Origin: Rhodobacterales bacterium 52_120_T64
Lineage (GTDB): Bacteria > Pseudomonadota > Alphaproteobacteria > Rhodobacterales > Rhodobacteraceae
Assembly: GCA_002162875.1 (NCBI GenBank)
Contig: MABA01000003.1
Span: 116,171-180,170, forward strand
Direction: 5' to 3'
DNA: 64,000 nucleotides
Shown here: positions 36,746-45,447 of the stretch, piece by piece
Numbering within the stretch: position 1 is the stretch's first letter
Layout of the letters: every line of letters begins with the position of its first letter
Notes under the pieces: generated by a model
Database searches by the model: none
Told to the model about the DNA's origin: nothing
What the model saw: the letters and a program-made list of their open reading frames with translations, nothing else
Translations under genes and position numbers: made by a program

Positions 36746-36986
36746 GGTCATGTTTGTGATCGTGCTTTTCAGGAACAGGGTCATAGCCATCGCGGCCAAG
36801 TGGATGACAGCGGCCAATGCGTTTCACGGCCAACCATGTGCCTTTGATCGCGCCGTGTTTTTCAAGAGCTTCCAGCGCGTAAGCCGAGCATGTCGGTTGA
36901 TATCGGCAGTTGCGGCCAACCCACGGGCTGCCGATAACGCGGTAAAGCTTGACCGGAAGACTGATAATAAAGGCGAGTGGCGTCAT
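36738..36986 (-). CDS. yidD: Membrane protein insertion efficiency factor YidD
   Basis: Small peripheral membrane protein (82 residues) that assists YidC-dependent insertion. The hallmark [19 protein letters not shown] is intact, preceded by a hydrophobic/amphipathic N-terminus and followed by [17 protein letters not shown]. The unusual C-terminus is a histidine/aspartate tail ([10 protein letters not shown]) that could bind metal or be neutral. It overlaps rnpA by four bases. Confidence 0.95.
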   Translation of the reverse strand: MTPLAFIISLPVKLYRVIGSPWVGRNCRYQPTCSAYALEALEKHGAIKGTWLAVKRIGRCHPLGRDGYDPVPEKHDHKHDHD

Positions 36987-37405
36987 TTTCGTGGCTTTCG
37001 CGGCGCATGAATCTTGGACAGCGCGGTTTCCATGTCTTGCATCAACAGATGGAAAGGGCGGTCGGCTGTTTCAAGGTGGCGCCCTATCAGGACGTAATCC
37101 CAGCCCGCTTTGCCTTGCGCGGGTAAAACGGCACGCGCGACTTCACGAAGGCGGCGTTTGGCACGATTCCGTGCCACGGCATTACCGACTTTCTTGGAAC
37201 AGGTATAGCCGATGCGGATTAGCGCCTCGTCATCGCGGCGTCGGGCTTGTAGCAGCAAACCTTTGGCGGATTGCCGTCGAGCGCGGGCGGCCAGCAGGAA
37301 ATCACTGCGCTTGCGCAACGTTTCCAGCAGGCAAACAGAAACCGCCGGGGGCTTTTCACCGGCGTTCCCTGAAATGGGTTCGCGGTCTGCCTCCGGCGGT
37401 TTCAT
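36983..37405 (-). CDS. rnpA: Ribonuclease P protein component
   Basis: Protein cofactor of RNase P, which matures tRNA 5' ends. The 140-residue basic protein has the [15 protein letters not shown] opening and the RNR signature [21 protein letters not shown]. From the ATG at 37405 there is an N-terminal extension of about 30 residues before the conserved fold, so a shorter product from an internal start is possible. It lies 21 bases after rpmH. Confidence 0.93.
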   Translation of the reverse strand: MKPPEADREPISGNAGEKPPAVSVCLLETLRKRSDFLLAARARRQSAKGLLLQARRRDDEALIRIGYTCSKKVGNAVARNRAKRRLREVARAVLPAQGKAGWDYVLIGRHLETADRPFHLLMQDMETALSKIHAPRKPRK

Positions 37406-37426
37406 ATGCTGTAACCTAAGTCGGTT

Positions 37427-37561
37427 TTACGCAGTCAGGCTTTTACGGCCTTGGGCACGACGACGGTTAACAATCTTGCGACCGTTTTTAGTTGCCATGC
37501 GCGAACGGAAACCGTGGCGGCGTTTGCGAACAAGGTTGCTCGGCTGGAAAGTACGTTTCAT
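37427..37561 (-). CDS. rpmH: 50S ribosomal protein L34
   Basis: A 44-residue highly basic protein, [19 protein letters not shown] followed by the usual [15 protein letters not shown] motif. The ribosome site on the minus strand is GCAGGAGTAAGAAT. It is first in the rpmH-rnpA-yidD-ttcA-yidC series. About 270 bases separate it from the divergent TVP38 gene, where its promoter must lie. Confidence 0.98.
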   Translation of the reverse strand: MKRTFQPSNLVRKRRHGFRSRMATKNGRKIVNRRRAQGRKSLTA

Positions 37562-37829
37562 ATTCTTACTCCTGCTCGGACGGCGAAGGGATTCGCCTGA
37601 CCGGAAATTCTGAAATGGCTGTTTAGGCCCAGTTATATCGGAAGTCAATTCGGATTCAGTGGAAAAACGCCCTGTTTTTAGAAACATTTGCCGCACCAGA
37701 ACCAAGGTTGTTACAACAATACTGAAACATTAGATGAATTCCAATCAACGAAGCGTGAGGCCTCTTTCGAAAGTGACCGTGAGGCGGCAAATAGGATGCA
37801 ACGGAATAACGCCATTGTAGGAGATTTTC

Positions 37830-38546
37830 ATGGCAACAGCTAAATCAGACGGGTTTTCGGTGCAAAAGGTGCTGCCGTTAATCGGGATCGCAATAGTAGC
37901 AACTATTGGGTTCTTTACGCTAAAAGATTATCTGAGTTTTGAGACACTTCGGGACAATCGCGAGGCTCTGTTGGCGTGGCGGGATGCGAACTATGTTATG
38001 GCAACGTTCGGGTTTATTGCTGTTTATATAGCGATTGTGGCGTTCTCGCTGCCCGGTGCGGCGATAATATCCCTAACGGGTGGATTTCTGTTCGGGCTGT
38101 TTCCCGGGGCGGTCTATAATATCGTGTCTGCAACTATCGGTGCTGTACTGATATTCACCGCGGCGCGCATGGGGCTGGGTGAGTATCTGTCACGTAAGAT
38201 GGACAGTGCGGGCGGCGTTGTTGGCAAAATCAAAGCAGGGTTGGATGAAAACGAGGTCAGCTTTTTGCTGTTAATGCGTTTGGTGCCAGCATTCCCGTTC
38301 TTCGTGGCGAATCTAGTGCCTGCATTGGTGGGAACCAAATTGCGGACGTTTGCATGGACGACATTTGTTGGGATTATTCCGGGTGGCGTTGTTTACACAT
38401 GGGTCGGCTCTGGCCTTGGCGAAGTTTTCGCGCGCGGCGCAACACCTAATCTTGGTATTATCTTTGACCCGAAAATCCTTGGTCCGATTCTGGCGTTATG
38501 CGCGCTGTCCGCGCTGCCGATCGTGCTAAAGGCACTCAAGAAATAG
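37830..38546 (+). CDS. TVP38/TMEM64 family (DedA-superfamily) membrane protein
   Basis: Inner-membrane protein of 238 residues with an N-terminal helix (about 15-30) and the SNARE-associated/VTT domain. The domain includes FSLPGAAIISLTGGFLFG, then FLLLMRLVPAFPFFVANLVPAL and FVGIIPGGVVYTWVGSGLG. The function is probably lipid or ion transport related; no substrate is known. It lies 11 bases before a pyridine nucleotide-disulfide oxidoreductase, a pairing also seen in other proteobacteria. The start follows TAGGAGATTTTC. Confidence 0.88.
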   Translation: MATAKSDGFSVQKVLPLIGIAIVATIGFFTLKDYLSFETLRDNREALLAWRDANYVMATFGFIAVYIAIVAFSLPGAAIISLTGGFLFGLFPGAVYNIVSATIGAVLIFTAARMGLGEYLSRKMDSAGGVVGKIKAGLDENEVSFLLLMRLVPAFPFFVANLVPALVGTKLRTFAWTTFVGIIPGGVVYTWVGSGLGEVFARGATPNLGIIFDPKILGPILALCALSALPIVLKALKK

Positions 38547-38557
38547 AGGTCTGTATA

Positions 38558-39970
38558 GTGGAACGTATCAAAACCGACATTTGTGTGATCGGCGCGGGAT
38601 CTGGCGGGCTGTCCGTTGCGGCAGGGGCTGTCCAAATGGGCGCGAGCGTGGTGCTGCTCGAAGGTCATAAAATGGGTGGCGATTGTTTAAACTACGGCTG
38701 TGTGCCCTCCAAAGCGTTGATCGCGGCGGGGAAACACGCGCATGCGATGACGACAGGGGCTGCTTATGGCGTGGCGCCGGTGGAACCGGTGGTGGATTAT
38801 GCAGCGGCCATGGAGCATGTAGCCGGCGTCATTAAAGGTATCGAACCGCATGATTCTATTGAGCGGTTTGAGGCGTTGGGGGTCAAGGTTATTTCTGAAT
38901 ACGGGCGGTTTATTTCGCCTACCGAAGTGCGGGCAGGGAACACGATCATCACCGCACGACGGTTTGTGGTTTCTACGGGATCTTCACCGATGGTACCGCC
39001 CATTCCGGGGCTGGATAAAGTGGATTATCTGACAAATGAGAACCTGTTTGAATTACGCGAACGGCCTGAACATCTGCTAGTTATCGGTGGTGGACCAATT
39101 GGAATGGAAATGGCGCAGGCGCATGTGCGGCTGGGTTCCAAAGTGACGGTGCTTGAGGGGTTGAACGTGTTGGGACATGAAGATCCCGAACTGGCAACGA
39201 TTGCGCTGGAGAAACTACGTGCTGAAGGCGTCGAGATTGTCGAGGGTGCGATGGTATCCGAGGTTGTTGGAAGTGCAGGCGTAACCGTGCATACAAGTGA
39301 TGGTGCCGAATATAGGGGCAGCCACGTTCTCATCGCTGTTGGTCGCAAGCCCAATACGGACAAGCTGGACCTCGATAAATCGGGAATTAAAACTAATCAG
39401 CATGGTGTCATCGTGGATTCAGGGCTGAAAACAACGAACAAACGGGTGTATGCAATTGGTGACGTGGCTGGTGGAATGAAGTTTACGCATGTCGCAGGGT
39501 ATCACGCGGGGGTGATTATTAGATCGGCCTTGTTTGGATTACCCGCAAAGGCGACCGACAAGCACATCCCATGGGCTACTTATACGGACCCGGAAATCGC
39601 ACATGTTGGCATGTCCGAGGCGCAAGCGATAGCTACGTATGGTGGCAAGGTTGAAGTGCTGCGGTTCGAGTATGCGGAGAATGACCGCGCGCGGGCCGAG
39701 CGCAACACAAAGGGTTTGATCAAGGTTATGGTGCTGAAGGGCAAGCCGATTGGCGCGTCGATTGTTGGCACCCAAGCTGGTGAGCTGATCCAGACCTGGG
39801 CGCTGGTGATTGCGAACGGCCTGAAGATTGGCGCAGTGGCAGCAATGGTCGCGCCTTATCCGACGCTGGGCGAAATCAACAAGCGGGTGGCGGGGCAATA
39901 TTATACACCGCGACTATTTGAAAACGCGCGCGTGAAGCGATTCGTACGTTTTGTGCAGCGGTTTCTTTAA
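38558..39970 (+). CDS. FAD-dependent pyridine nucleotide-disulfide oxidoreductase (mercuric reductase-like)
   Basis: Flavoprotein of 470 residues. The FAD motif is VIGAGSGGLSVAAG. The redox disulfide lies in GGDCLNYGCVPSK (Cys43, Cys48), the NAD(P) motif is VIGGGPIGMEMAQ, and the second FAD site is RVYAIGDVAGG. There is no heavy-metal-associated N-terminal domain and no C-terminal vicinal cysteine pair, so true mercuric reductase activity is unlikely. Dihydrolipoamide dehydrogenase is also unlikely without partners. The GTG start at 38558 follows AATAGAGGTCTG. It is paired with the TVP38 protein. Confidence 0.9.
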   Translation: MERIKTDICVIGAGSGGLSVAAGAVQMGASVVLLEGHKMGGDCLNYGCVPSKALIAAGKHAHAMTTGAAYGVAPVEPVVDYAAAMEHVAGVIKGIEPHDSIERFEALGVKVISEYGRFISPTEVRAGNTIITARRFVVSTGSSPMVPPIPGLDKVDYLTNENLFELRERPEHLLVIGGGPIGMEMAQAHVRLGSKVTVLEGLNVLGHEDPELATIALEKLRAEGVEIVEGAMVSEVVGSAGVTVHTSDGAEYRGSHVLIAVGRKPNTDKLDLDKSGIKTNQHGVIVDSGLKTTNKRVYAIGDVAGGMKFTHVAGYHAGVIIRSALFGLPAKATDKHIPWATYTDPEIAHVGMSEAQAIATYGGKVEVLRFEYAENDRARAERNTKGLIKVMVLKGKPIGASIVGTQAGELIQTWALVIANGLKIGAVAAMVAPYPTLGEINKRVAGQYYTPRLFENARVKRFVRFVQRFL

Positions 39971-40052
39971 TACATGATGTCGCCTCAAAACTTGTGGGCG
40001 CGGAAACATATGCATAGAGTCTAGACCAACCAATAAAACAATCGGAACATAG

Positions 40053-41438
40053 ATGTTTTTCAAAACCTTATCAGGTCGGTTTTTACTGCTAAGCTTCATT
40101 TTCGTGATGATTGCGGAGGTATTGCTGTTTGTGCCTTCGGTTTCCAACTTTCGGCTAGGGTATTTGCAGGACCGGTTGGAACTGGCGCAATTGGCGTCCT
40201 TGGCGTTGTTGGCAACACCTGATGATATGGTTGCACCGGAACTGGCCGACGAGCTGCTGAAAAACGCCGAAGTTTTAAACATCGTTTTGCGTCGTGATGC
40301 GGTCCGCGAGCTGGTGCTGGCTATGCCGATGTCAAAGCCGATTAGCCAAACGTTCGATTTGCGCGATGCCGGATTCTTTGGACCTATCAAAGACGCCTTC
40401 GTGTGCGCATTCGGGACACCCGGAAATGTGATCCGGATCATTGGGCAGCCGGTGAAGGATGCCGGTATTCAAATTGAAATTGTTATGAACGAGGCTCCGG
40501 TTAAATCCGCGATGCTTGAATACGGTCGCAATGTGTTTTTCTTATCACTGGTCGTGTCGCTGATTACCGGTGGTCTGCTGTTTTTGTCACTTCAGGCGCT
40601 GATTACGCGACCAATCACGAAGGTGATTTCCTCGATGACGCGGTTTCGTACCAATCCCGAGGACGCCAGCAATGTTATCAAGCCCGACGCCTCGATTTCC
40701 GAGCTGCGCGAGGCGGAAACGGCGCTGCACGACATGCAGTTGCAACTAATTGCATCGTTACGCCAGCGCGAGCGCCTTGCCGCGCTGGGCGGTGCGGTGT
40801 CCAAAGTTAGTCATGATCTGCGCAATATATTGACCACCACGCAGATTTTGGCGGATCGGCTGGAGATGAGCGATGATCCGAAGGTGCAGAAGATGGCACC
40901 AAAACTGCTAAACTCGCTTTCGCGGGGCATTAACCTCTGTGAGCGCACGTTAACCTTTGGCAAGGCGGACGAGCCGGAGCCGGAGATCCGTTCCGTTGGT
41001 TTGAAAGCAATTGTTGATGATGTAATTGACAATGATGCGTTGCGTGAAACCAAGAAGGTTCAACTAATCTCGACTGTGGCGCATGATATGCAAGTTTCAG
41101 CGGACCCTGAACAGATGTTCAGGGTTTTGACCAATCTTGTCCGCAATGCGCGTCAGGCGATTGAGGGAACCGGAAAACTGGGGATCGTTAGTATCTCGGC
41201 CGACATGCGCGACGGCGGTGTTGATATTATCGTGCGGGATACTGGGCCCGGATTGCCTGAAAAAGCACGTGAGTTTTTGTTTCAGCCGTTCCAAGGTGGT
41301 GCGCGTCGTGGTGGCACGGGGTTGGGCCTCGCGATTGCAGCGGAACTTGTGCGCGGGCATGGTGGAATACTCGAATTGATAGAGACTTCCGAGGCTGGAA
41401 CATCGTTTCGGATATACTTACCGGACGCAGAAAAATAA
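40053..41438 (+). CDS. Sensor histidine kinase (orphan)
   Basis: Membrane sensor kinase of 461 residues. Two membrane segments (about 8-28 and 161-181) enclose a periplasmic domain of about 130 residues. A HAMP-like linker follows, then the H-box SKVSHDLRN with phospho-acceptor His254. The ATPase domain has NLVRNARQAI (N box), DTGPGLP (G1) and GTGLGLAI (G2). The signal is unknown. No response regulator lies beside it: the neighbours are an oxidoreductase gene and tRNA-Arg. The regulator must be elsewhere. Confidence 0.92.
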   Translation: MFFKTLSGRFLLLSFIFVMIAEVLLFVPSVSNFRLGYLQDRLELAQLASLALLATPDDMVAPELADELLKNAEVLNIVLRRDAVRELVLAMPMSKPISQTFDLRDAGFFGPIKDAFVCAFGTPGNVIRIIGQPVKDAGIQIEIVMNEAPVKSAMLEYGRNVFFLSLVVSLITGGLLFLSLQALITRPITKVISSMTRFRTNPEDASNVIKPDASISELREAETALHDMQLQLIASLRQRERLAALGGAVSKVSHDLRNILTTTQILADRLEMSDDPKVQKMAPKLLNSLSRGINLCERTLTFGKADEPEPEIRSVGLKAIVDDVIDNDALRETKKVQLISTVAHDMQVSADPEQMFRVLTNLVRNARQAIEGTGKLGIVSISADMRDGGVDIIVRDTGPGLPEKAREFLFQPFQGGARRGGTGLGLAIAAELVRGHGGILELIETSEAGTSFRIYLPDAEK

Positions 41439-41464
41439 TTGCGGTAATTTCGGCGTTTTGTCTC

Positions 41465-41493
41465 TTGCCAAGGTCGGCGAGCAACGCTAAACC
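41465..41493 (+). promoter_or_regulatory. Candidate promoter of tRNA-Arg
   Basis: TTGCCA at 41465-41470 and TAAACC at 41488-41493 are separated by 17 bases, with the tRNA beginning 9 bases after the -10 box. The -10 match is modest. The call depends on position rather than on strong consensus. Confidence 0.35.
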
Positions 41494-41502
41494 GCCCCCA
41501 AT

Positions 41503-41579
41503 GCACCCGTAGCTCAGCTGGATAGAGTACCTGACTACGAATCAGGGGGTCACACGTTCGAATCGTGTCGGGTGCACCA
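41503..41579 (+). tRNA. tRNA-Arg (anticodon ACG)
   Basis: Acceptor GCACCCG pairs with CGGGTGC, D arm AGCTCAGCTGGATAGAGT, anticodon arm CTGACTACGAATCAG with ACG (read as ICG), T arm CACACGTTCGAATCGTGT, encoded CCA. Complete at 77 bases. Confidence 0.97.
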
Positions 41580-41729
41580 TTAACCTTCTATATATTGTAG
41601 TAATCGATCCTTCCGGTTACTGACCAAAGTGGGGAACCCCTTTGACGGAATAGACAAACCTGTCGTATTGTCCGTTGGAATTAGCCTTCAGGGTTTCGCA
41701 ATTATTAACAGATATCAGAGAGTGCCTAC

Positions 41730-42632
41730 ATGCGTATTGGATTTGACTATGGCGGCACTAAAATCGCTGGAATCGCGATTGGCGAAAACGGCGAGACGCT
41801 TGCGGAATTGCGCGTTGAAACACCTAGATTCGATTATGAAGCAGGTGTTTCGGTCATTCAAAATGCCACGACACAGCTTCAAGATATGGCAGGCGTGAAA
41901 GCCGATTTTGTCGGAATCGGGGTGCCGGGGTCTGTTGACACAAAGACCGGACAAATATCGCTCGGGAATTCAGTCTGGCTTAGCGGGCAGGATCTTCGCG
42001 GCGATGTGGAAGCTGCGGTTGGCGTGCCGGTAAAAATCGCAAATGACGCAAATTGTTTTGCTTTGTCCGAAGCCGTAGATGGCGCGGGTGCGGGCGGTTC
42101 GATTGTAGTTGGCGCGATTCTCGGGACGGGTGTCGGTGGTGGCATCGTCGTTAATGGTCAGTTGTTAACCGGTGCTAATTCGATTTCAGGCGAATGGGGG
42201 CATATGCCGCTTCCAACCCCACGTGATGACGAACGCCCGGGACCCAAATGTAGCTGCGGGCATTTCGGTCATACGGAAAGCTGGCTGTCGGGCCCATCCT
42301 TGGCCGCAGATTATGCACGCCGCGCAGGCATTCCTATTAAGGGAGGGCCGAGCGTTCCCGAAATAGTTTCGATGATCGAGTCAGGTGATGCGATCGCCGA
42401 GGAAACTTTCGCCCGGTTCGAGGACCGATTGGCGCGCTCGTTTGCGGCGATCATCAATGTCCTAGACCCGGATGTGATTGTTCTCGGCGGCGGTGTTTCT
42501 AACATCGGGCGTCTTTATGAAACTATTCCCGGCATGGTAAAGCCATATATTTTTGGCGACGAGTTCAAAACCAAAATTATTCGCAACATGCATGGAGACA
42601 GCTCCGGAGTTCGCGGCGCTGCCTGGCTTTGA
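41730..42632 (+). CDS. ROK-family hexose kinase (fructokinase/glucokinase type)
   Basis: Sugar kinase of 300 residues. The phosphate loop is DYGGTK (6-11), the active-site region VKIANDANCFALSE holds the catalytic Asp, and the ROK signature ILGTGVGGGIVVNG precedes EWGHMP. The zinc site is formed by the CSCGHFGHTE stretch at about 174-183. It probably phosphorylates fructose or glucose. Its convergent neighbours pgi, eda, edd and zwf make a role at the entry of the ED pathway likely, and the presence of pgi suits a fructokinase. Substrate is not decided by sequence. Confidence 0.88.
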   Translation: MRIGFDYGGTKIAGIAIGENGETLAELRVETPRFDYEAGVSVIQNATTQLQDMAGVKADFVGIGVPGSVDTKTGQISLGNSVWLSGQDLRGDVEAAVGVPVKIANDANCFALSEAVDGAGAGGSIVVGAILGTGVGGGIVVNGQLLTGANSISGEWGHMPLPTPRDDERPGPKCSCGHFGHTESWLSGPSLAADYARRAGIPIKGGPSVPEIVSMIESGDAIAEETFARFEDRLARSFAAIINVLDPDVIVLGGGVSNIGRLYETIPGMVKPYIFGDEFKTKIIRNMHGDSSGVRGAAWL

Positions 42633-42636
42633 TAGA

Positions 42637-44199
42637 TTACTTCAAGGCATAATAGCGTTGAAGTAGACCAGCAGTTGATGTGTCGGCGTCGCCAGCATTG
42701 TCCGTATTTGTTACCATCGGAAGCATTTTGGTGGCCAATTCTTTTCCAAGTTCGACGCCCCATTGATCAAAACTGTTGATCCCCCATATTTCGCCTTCAA
42801 CAAACACACGATGTTCGTAAAGTGCAATTAGTTTTCCAAGGGTATGCGGCGTTAGCTGCCGGTACATCAGAGTGATCGATGGCCGGTTGCCGGGGAATTC
42901 CCGATGGGGCGATTTGGCGACCTTAAGGTCACGTCCAAGCAACAGCGCCTCAGACTGAGCAAGACAATTTGCGACCAGAAGTTCGTGGTGATCTTCGAGA
43001 TCCGGCTCAAAGCTTTGCGCTGCAATCAGGAACTCGCAGGGGATGACCGATGTGCCTTGATGGATAAGCTGGTAAAATGCGTGCTGCCCGTTTGTGCCGG
43101 GTTCACCCCAAATAACCGGGCCGGAATCGCGGGTCAACGAGGCCCCACTTTGAGTGACGCTTTTACCGTTACTCTCCATATCCAACTGTTGGAAATAGGC
43201 AGGCAGACGGCTGAGACGTTGGTCATATGGAAGGACCGCACGGGTCGGATATCCACAAATATTGTTATGCCAAATACCGACGAGCGCCAGCAGAACTGGC
43301 ATATTTTCGTTTAGCGGCGCTTCGCGGAAATGTGTGTCCATTTCAAACGCGCCGAGTAAAAAGTCGTCGAAGTTATCAGGACCAATGGCCAACATTAGGG
43401 GTAGTCCAACCGGCCCCCAGACAGAGTACCGACCGCCAACCCAATCTTCAAACCCGAATACTTTAGTTGGATCGATGCCAAAGGCAGCAGCGGCCTCTTT
43501 CGCGCTTGAAACGGCGGCCAGGTGTTGGGTGTGCTCGTCTCCAAGCGCATCTGTTAACCAGATAATAGCCGTTTTGGCATTGGTCATGGTTTCGATCGTG
43601 GTGAAGGTTTTTGAAGCGATGATCACCAGCGTTCGCTGAGGATCAAGATCCTTTAGAACGTCGTGAACATGTGCGCCGTCAATGTTGGAAACGAAATGTG
43701 TACGCGGCCCGTCGTGGAATGGGGCCAGCGCCAGCGTCGCCATTACAGGGCCAAGGTCAGAGCCGCCTATGCCGATGTTGACGACATCAGTAAAGTGTTG
43801 GCTATCGGCAGCGCAAATTTCGCCCTGTCGGACGCTCTGGCAGAATTGCCGCATGCGCTTCAGTGTTTCCTGAACGCCAGGCATGATGTTTTTGCCGTCA
43901 ACAAGAACCGGATTATAAGATCTGTTACGCAGGGCTGTATGCAGCACTGCGCGGTGCTCTGTGGTGTTGATTTTCTCGCCACTGAACATGGCGTCCCGCT
44001 TAGCCTCAACACAGGATGCCAACTTAAGCAGCATCTGCATCGCCCGTGCGTCAATTGAAGTTTTGGAATAGTCCAGCAACATGTCGTCTACCGAGACGGA
44101 AAATGCATCAAACCGCCCCGTATCACGAAGCAACTCCGTGATGCGGGTATCGGCAGTACGCTTGCGGTGTGCAGCTAGATCAGACCAAGTATCCCCCAT
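42637..44199 (-). CDS. pgi: Glucose-6-phosphate isomerase
   Basis: Interconverts glucose-6-phosphate and fructose-6-phosphate. The 520-residue protein has [15 protein letters not shown], the [12 protein letters not shown] phosphate loop, the catalytic-Glu region ([28 protein letters not shown]) and the C-terminal signature [14 protein letters not shown]. The start ATG shares one base with the eda stop (TAATG), so the two are translated together. It is the last gene of the zwf-edd-PNPOx-eda-pgi operon and convergent with the ROK kinase. Confidence 0.97.
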   Translation of the reverse strand: MGDTWSDLAAHRKRTADTRITELLRDTGRFDAFSVSVDDMLLDYSKTSIDARAMQMLLKLASCVEAKRDAMFSGEKINTTEHRAVLHTALRNRSYNPVLVDGKNIMPGVQETLKRMRQFCQSVRQGEICAADSQHFTDVVNIGIGGSDLGPVMATLALAPFHDGPRTHFVSNIDGAHVHDVLKDLDPQRTLVIIASKTFTTIETMTNAKTAIIWLTDALGDEHTQHLAAVSSAKEAAAAFGIDPTKVFGFEDWVGGRYSVWGPVGLPLMLAIGPDNFDDFLLGAFEMDTHFREAPLNENMPVLLALVGIWHNNICGYPTRAVLPYDQRLSRLPAYFQQLDMESNGKSVTQSGASLTRDSGPVIWGEPGTNGQHAFYQLIHQGTSVIPCEFLIAAQSFEPDLEDHHELLVANCLAQSEALLLGRDLKVAKSPHREFPGNRPSITLMYRQLTPHTLGKLIALYEHRVFVEGEIWGINSFDQWGVELGKELATKMLPMVTNTDNAGDADTSTAGLLQRYYALK

Positions 44200-44846
44200 T
44201 ATACTTGTCCCAGCTGGCTTGCCTCGCGTGCGAGGGCTTCAATCCCGGCCCAATCTCCAGCTGCGATGAGGTCAGCCGGGGCAACCCAGCTTCCACCAGC
44301 GCAAATGACGTTTGAAAGGTTTAGGTAATCCATTGCGTTTGCGAGGCTAACGCCGCCTGTTGGGCAGAATGTGATCTGTGGCAAAGGACCACCGATGGCC
44401 TTCAGGGCGGGAGCGCCGCCTGAGGCTTCGGCGGGGAAAAATTTAAGAAGGTCGTAACCTTTTTCCAACATCCGCATCGCTTCGGTTGCGGTGGCGGCGC
44501 CAGCTAGTAAGGGCAAGCCCTCGTCTTCGCAGGCTTGAATCAGGATATCGGTCGCCCCTGGGGAAACGCCAAATTTGGCACCCGCTGCTTTGGCCGCCTT
44601 GACGTCGGCGGGGGTGACTAGCGTTCCTGCGCCGACCACCCCGCCCACGACCTCGGACATCGCGCGGATCGCGTCTAGTGCGCCGGGTGTTCGCAGGGTG
44701 ACTTCCAGTGCGGGTAGTCCGCCTGCCACCAATGCCTCAGCGAGCGGGCGCGCTGTGCTGACGTCATGGACAACGAGAACAGGGACGATAGGCGCGAGGC
44801 CGCAGATTTCGCGGTTCATTTTGCAGGCGTCTTGAGCAGTAATCAT
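44199..44846 (-). CDS. eda: KDPG aldolase (bifunctional KHG/KDPG aldolase)
   Basis: Cleaves 2-keto-3-deoxy-6-phosphogluconate to pyruvate and glyceraldehyde-3-phosphate. The 215-residue class I aldolase shows [31 protein letters not shown] with the catalytic Glu, [11 protein letters not shown], and the Schiff-base lysine in [15 protein letters not shown] at 44846 is chosen; an upstream ATG at 44918 lies inside the previous gene. It lies 4 bases after the PNPOx-like gene. Confidence 0.95.
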   Translation of the reverse strand: MITAQDACKMNREICGLAPIVPVLVVHDVSTARPLAEALVAGGLPALEVTLRTPGALDAIRAMSEVVGGVVGAGTLVTPADVKAAKAAGAKFGVSPGATDILIQACEDEGLPLLAGAATATEAMRMLEKGYDLLKFFPAEASGGAPALKAIGGPLPQITFCPTGGVSLANAMDYLNLSNVICAGGSWVAPADLIAAGDWAGIEALAREASQLGQV

Positions 44847-44850
44847 GATT

Positions 44851-45447
44851 TCACCATAAAGTTTGTTCGGCCCGTGCAGGCCATGTTTTGTCGTATTCGG
44901 TGCCACCAACTTCGCCATCGGTCATGGAGGCGAGGATCTCGCCGGCGGACGGCAAAGCTGGGGCGGGTTTGCCATTCCAAAGATCAGCGCGCATTACCGC
45001 GCGGGCGCATTGGAAATAGATTTCGTCGATCGTGACCAGCAGAACAGTGCGCGGAGCCTTACCGGATTTGGCAAACCGTTGCAGCAATTCCGGCGCGGCG
45101 GAGATCCGACCTTTGCCGTTGACGCGCACAACGGTGTTCGAGCCGGGCACTAGGAACATCAGCGACAGTCGTGGGTCTTGAACGATATTTCGCAAAGTAT
45201 CGAGCCGGTCATTTCCACGCCAATCGGGCAGCGAGAGGGTTTTGTCATCCTCGATGAACACCACTTGACCGTCGTCGCCGCGTGGCGTGCAATCCAGCCC
45301 TTCAGGGCCGACTGTTGCCAGTGAGACAAACGGCGAAGCCTGGATGAACGCACCGTATTCGGCGGTGACATGGTCAGTCACTTTGACCAATGACGCTGCC
45401 TTGGGTGTGCCGTACAGGGCTTCGAGCTGTTCGATCGTTTCGATCAT
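44851..45447 (-). CDS. Pyridoxamine 5'-phosphate oxidase-family flavin/heme-binding protein
   Basis: A 198-residue split-barrel protein of the PNPOx-like superfamily: FVSLATVGPEGLDCTPRGD, LPDWRGNDRLDTLRNIV, LMFLVPGSNTVVRVNGKGRI and IYFQCARAVMRADLW. It resembles the subgroup annotated as PPOX class probable FMN-dependent proteins, not the vitamin B6 enzyme. It overlaps edd by four bases and precedes eda by four, so it is co-translated in the middle of the ED operon. Its function is unknown; a redox role tied to the pathway is possible. Confidence 0.82.
   Translation of the reverse strand: MIETIEQLEALYGTPKAASLVKVTDHVTAEYGAFIQASPFVSLATVGPEGLDCTPRGDDGQVVFIEDDKTLSLPDWRGNDRLDTLRNIVQDPRLSLMFLVPGSNTVVRVNGKGRISAAPELLQRFAKSGKAPRTVLLVTIDEIYFQCARAVMRADLWNGKPAPALPSAGEILASMTDGEVGGTEYDKTWPARAEQTLW

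Noticed and set aside
37562..37829. Replication origin next to rpmH-rnpA
   Set aside because: The gap has no cluster of DnaA boxes (TTATnCACA) and no dnaA or parAB genes are nearby.
38558..39970. Mercuric reductase annotation
   Set aside because: No N-terminal metal-binding domain, no C-terminal cysteine pair and no mer genes; only the general disulfide-oxidoreductase family is supported.
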